A DNA stretch of 64,000 nt, taken from positions 241,176 to 305,175 of the forward strand of contig SCUS01000166.1 in the NCBI GenBank assembly GCA_004297725.1. Direction: 5' to 3'. The translations under genes were made by a program, and so were the position numbers. Shown one piece after another: positions 61,568 to 64,000 of this stretch; the first letter of the stretch is position 1, and the number at the start of each line of letters is the position of its first letter. This DNA is from Myxococcaceae bacterium (lineage in GTDB: Bacteria; Myxococcota_A; Polyangia; Polyangiales; Ga0077539). The notes beneath the pieces were generated by a model. The model worked only from the letters and a program-made list of their open reading frames with translations. It made no database searches and was not told where the DNA came from.

Positions 61568-64000
61568 TCAGCCCGCGACGGCCATCGGATCGGGAGCGAA
61601 ATGGGCGTCGATGACCGCGTGGAGCAGAGCGAGGTCGAGGGGCTTGCTCAGGTGGGCGTCGAAGCCGGCGGAGAGCGCCTGGAGCCGATGCTCGTCGAGG
61701 CCGTAGCCGGTCACCGCGATCAGCAGCATGGAGCGGCCGAGGGCGGCGCGAACCCGTCGCGCGACCTCGTAGCCGCCCATCTCGGGCATCGAGATGTCGA
61801 TGATCGCGACGTCGGGCTTCTCGGCGAGGATGCGCGCCAGCCCCACGACGCCGCTCCGCGCGTCCTCCACGTGGTGCCCGCGGCGCTCGAGCATCTCTCG
61901 GAAGCACATCCGCAGGTCGTCGTCGTCTTCCACGATGATGATCCGGCGCTCGGCCTCGGGGCGCACCGGGGGCGTCCTCGCGTCGGTGTAGGCGCAGGGC
62001 GAGGGGCGGAAGGCGGCGTCTCCGCGGGCGAGCCCGTCGAGGAAGGACGAGAGCTCATCCACCCAGTGCCCTGTGGCCTCCTCCGCGGAGCGGGCGGCCT
62101 CGCGCTCCAGGGCCGCGCCGATGTCGGTGATGGCCTGGAACCCGAAGCTCGCCCCGGCGCCCTTCATCCGGTGTCCGAGGATCTCGACGGTGCCGAAATC
62201 ACTGCGGGTCAGGCACTCCCTCATGGTGATCACGTCCTGTCGGCGGCCGGCCAGGAAGGTGGGGACCCGGGCCGCGATCTGCGGCGAGAGCACCGTCGGC
62301 GGCGACTCCTCCGGGGCAGCGGGCTGCGGCGGGGCGTTCGACGCGAAGGAGGTGTGCTCCTTGATCGCCTTGAGCAGCACGTCCTGCTTGATGGGCTTCG
62401 TCAGGAAGGCCGTGCAGCCCGCCGCCAGGCACTTCTCCCGATCGCCCTTCAGCGCGGAGGCCGTCAGCGCGATGATCGGCGTCGGCAGCCGATCGTGAGC
62501 GCGCTCCCAGGAGCGGATCATCCGGGTGGCGGTGAGGCCGTCCATCACCGGCATCTGCCGATCCATCAGCACGAGGTCGAAGTGCCCGGCCGAGAACATC
62601 TCGCAGGCGACCGCGCCGTTCTCGGCGACCTCGAGGCGGTAGGGCATCCCGTTGAGGTAGGCCATCGCGATGGTGCAGTTGTCGGGGGAGTCCTCCGCGA
62701 GGAGGATTCGCAGCGCCCGCGGCGGGGAGTCGGGCTCGGCGCCGTCCGGCGACGACGCGCGGCGCGCGCCGTCGACGCTGATCTCGAAGGGCACCACGAA
62801 GGAGAACACGCTCCCGACCCCGACCTCGCTCTCGACCCCGATGCGCCCGCCCATCAGCTCGACGAGGCGCTTCGAGATGGTGAGCCCGAGCCCGGAGCCG
62901 CCGAAGCGGCGCGTCGTCGAGGAGTCCCCCTGGGTGAAGCGCTCGAACACCCGGCCGATGTTGTCGTTCGGGATGCCGATGCCGGTGTCCGAGATCGTGA
63001 AGCGCAGCGCGGTCGGGACGGTGGAGTCCGGGTCCCGCGCGACCCGCAGCGTCACGCTCCCAGACTCGGTGAACTTGATCGCGTTGCCGAGCAGGTTGAG
63101 CAGCACCTGCCGCAGCCGGGTCGGGTCTCCGACCAGGGCGGAGGGCACGTCCGGCTCGATCTCGCACACCAGCGTCAGGAGCTTCTCGTGGGCCCGGATG
63201 GACACCATCTCGGTGACCTTCTCCAGCAGGTCGCCCAGCGAGAACCCGGTGCGCTCCAGGTCGAGCTGCGAGGCCTCGACCTTGGAGAGGTCGAGGATGT
63301 CGTTGATGAGGTTGAGGAGGTTGTCGCCGGCGCGGCGGAAGATCTGTACGTACTTGTTCTGCTCGCTGGAGAGGGGCGTCTTCGCGAGCAGGTCGGCGAT
63401 GCCCATGATCGCGTTCATGGGCGTCCTGATCTCGTGACTCATGCTGGCGAGGAAGTCCGACTTGGTCTGGCTCGCGCTCTCCGCCGCGGCCTTCGCCTGC
63501 TTCAGCTCGGCCTCGACGTGCTTGCGCTCGGTGATGTCGCGCGCCGCGGCGAAGACGCCCTGCAGCGTGCGCACCCGGTCGTAGAAGGTCGTGGCGTTGA
63601 AGGACACCACGGTGCTCTTCCCCTCGCGGGAGCGCGCGGTCAGCTCGTAGTCGGTGATCTTCTTCTCCCGGAGCACGAGCTTGATGCCCTCCTCGGCCCG
63701 CTCCGGATCGGTGAAGTAGTCCTTGAAGGGGGCGCCGATGAGCTCGTCGCGGGTGCAGCCGGTCAGCGCCTCCATCTGCTTGTTGACGTCCGTGATGATC
63801 CCCGACGGGTCCGTCGTCATGATGGCGTCGATGTTCGATTCGATCAGCGAGCGCGTATAGAACTGCTGGTCACGCAGGCGCTGGTCGAGCTTCTTCTGCT
63901 CGGCCTCCACCAGCTTGCGCGCGGTGTTGTCGGTGCCGATCAGGAGATACCCGATGATGGCCTCCTGGGCGTCGCGCAGCGCCGTGACGGACACCACCGC
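61568..64000 (-). CDS. Hybrid histidine kinase (PAS-HisKA-HATPase-REC-Hpt-REC), 5' end outside
   Basis: The gene runs off the right edge; 810 residues are visible. In order: the end of a PAS-type domain, a full PAS domain (SLIESNIDAIMTTDPSGIIT), HisKA with SMSHEIRTPMN, and HATPase with DTGIGIP and GGSGLGLTISKRL. Then come a receiver (VLMDRQMPVMDGLTA, FLTKPIKQD), an Hpt domain with GHRMKGAGASFGF and a final receiver (VAIIDISMPEMGGYEV, HLSKPLDLA). All phospho-relay residues are intact, so it can act as a complete phosphorelay in the cytoplasm or membrane. It lies 112 bases upstream, on the same strand, of the sigma-54 activator, which suggests a shared pathway. Confidence 0.93.
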   Translation of the reverse strand, partial: AVVSVTALRDAQEAIIGYLLIGTDNTARKLVEAEQKKLDQRLRDQQFYTRSLIESNIDAIMTTDPSGIITDVNKQMEALTGCTRDELIGAPFKDYFTDPERAEEGIKLVLREKKITDYELTARSREGKSTVVSFNATTFYDRVRTLQGVFAAARDITERKHVEAELKQAKAAAESASQTKSDFLASMSHEIRTPMNAIMGIADLLAKTPLSSEQNKYVQIFRRAGDNLLNLINDILDLSKVEASQLDLERTGFSLGDLLEKVTEMVSIRAHEKLLTLVCEIEPDVPSALVGDPTRLRQVLLNLLGNAIKFTESGSVTLRVARDPDSTVPTALRFTISDTGIGIPNDNIGRVFERFTQGDSSTTRRFGGSGLGLTISKRLVELMGGRIGVESEVGVGSVFSFVVPFEISVDGARRASSPDGAEPDSPPRALRILLAEDSPDNCTIAMAYLNGMPYRLEVAENGAVACEMFSAGHFDLVLMDRQMPVMDGLTATRMIRSWERAHDRLPTPIIALTASALKGDREKCLAAGCTAFLTKPIKQDVLLKAIKEHTSFASNAPPQPAAPEESPPTVLSPQIAARVPTFLAGRRQDVITMRECLTRSDFGTVEILGHRMKGAGASFGFQAITDIGAALEREAARSAEEATGHWVDELSSFLDGLARGDAAFRPSPCAYTDARTPPVRPEAERRIIIVEDDDDLRMCFREMLERRGHHVEDARSGVVGLARILAEKPDVAIIDISMPEMGGYEVARRVRAALGRSMLLIAVTGYGLDEHRLQALSAGFDAHLSKPLDLALLHAVIDAHFAPDPMAVAG

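Overview
The window is very GC-rich (roughly 70% by eye), with many GTG starts and tightly overlapping stop/start codons. It carries myxobacterial hallmarks: several Ser/Thr protein kinases, large multidomain signalling proteins, AgmX/PglI-like domains and secreted cysteine-repeat lipoproteins, one kinase even having a MopE-like metal-binding tail. It most likely comes from the chromosome of a Myxococcota bacterium, probably class Polyangia. The class-level call is inference from gene style, not from a marker-gene comparison. I see no transposase, integrase, phage module, CRISPR array, rRNA or tRNA, so this is ordinary chromosome with many lineage-specific genes.

Layout. 1-5.3 kb: end of yicC, gmk, a membrane Ser/Thr kinase, then on the other strand an unrecognised 611-aa protein overlapping a MaoC hydratase. 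5.3-9.4 kb: a structured intergenic region and a giant cysteine-repeat lipoprotein. 9.4-11.5 kb: phosphatidylserine synthase and a UDP-sugar pyrophosphorylase-like gene converging on a 25-bp hairpin. 11.6-14.5 kb: response regulator, small acidic protein and a tandem BrxD-like ATPase. 14.5-25.5 kb (minus strand): DUF58-MoxR pair, TerB-like protein, 1668-aa helical-repeat protein and a zinc-ribbon/TPR membrane protein. 25.8-31.7 kb: secreted lipoproteins, histidine ammonia-lyase with a TSUP permease, a J-domain protein and an AgmX-type lipoprotein. 31.8-37.4 kb: uvrC, the F0 genes atpZ-atpI-atpB-atpE without the F1 genes, an M15-like peptidase and a 6S RNA gene. 37.4-45.4 kb: small proteins, a presenilin-like membrane protein next to an MMPL exporter, a second large cysteine-repeat lipoprotein, yacG and a beta-barrel protein. 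45.5-57.7 kb: patatin plus a 1480-aa kinase/ATPase, threonine dehydrogenase, cystathionine beta-synthase, pyruvate kinase and membrane proteins including DUF420/CtaM. 57.9-64 kb: a signalling locus (receiver-kinase fusion, histidine kinase, sigma-54 activator, hybrid histidine kinase).

How the genes work together. Core functions are nucleotide synthesis, phospholipid synthesis, excision repair, ATP synthase membrane sector, glycolysis and RNA polymerase control by 6S RNA. They are interleaved with cell-envelope and signalling genes. The observation I rate highest is the 261-aa membrane protein at 38792-39577. It carries all three presenilin/signal-peptide-peptidase signatures (a membrane-embedded Asp, GxGD and PALP) in the right order and sits just upstream of an MMPL exporter. 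Other points worth a second look are the tandem pseudo/active BrxD-like ATPase, the 16-repeat cysteine protein with its hairpin-rich upstream region, the sigma-54 activator whose receiver has lost its conserved Lys, and the sodium-type ligand set in the ATP synthase c subunit.
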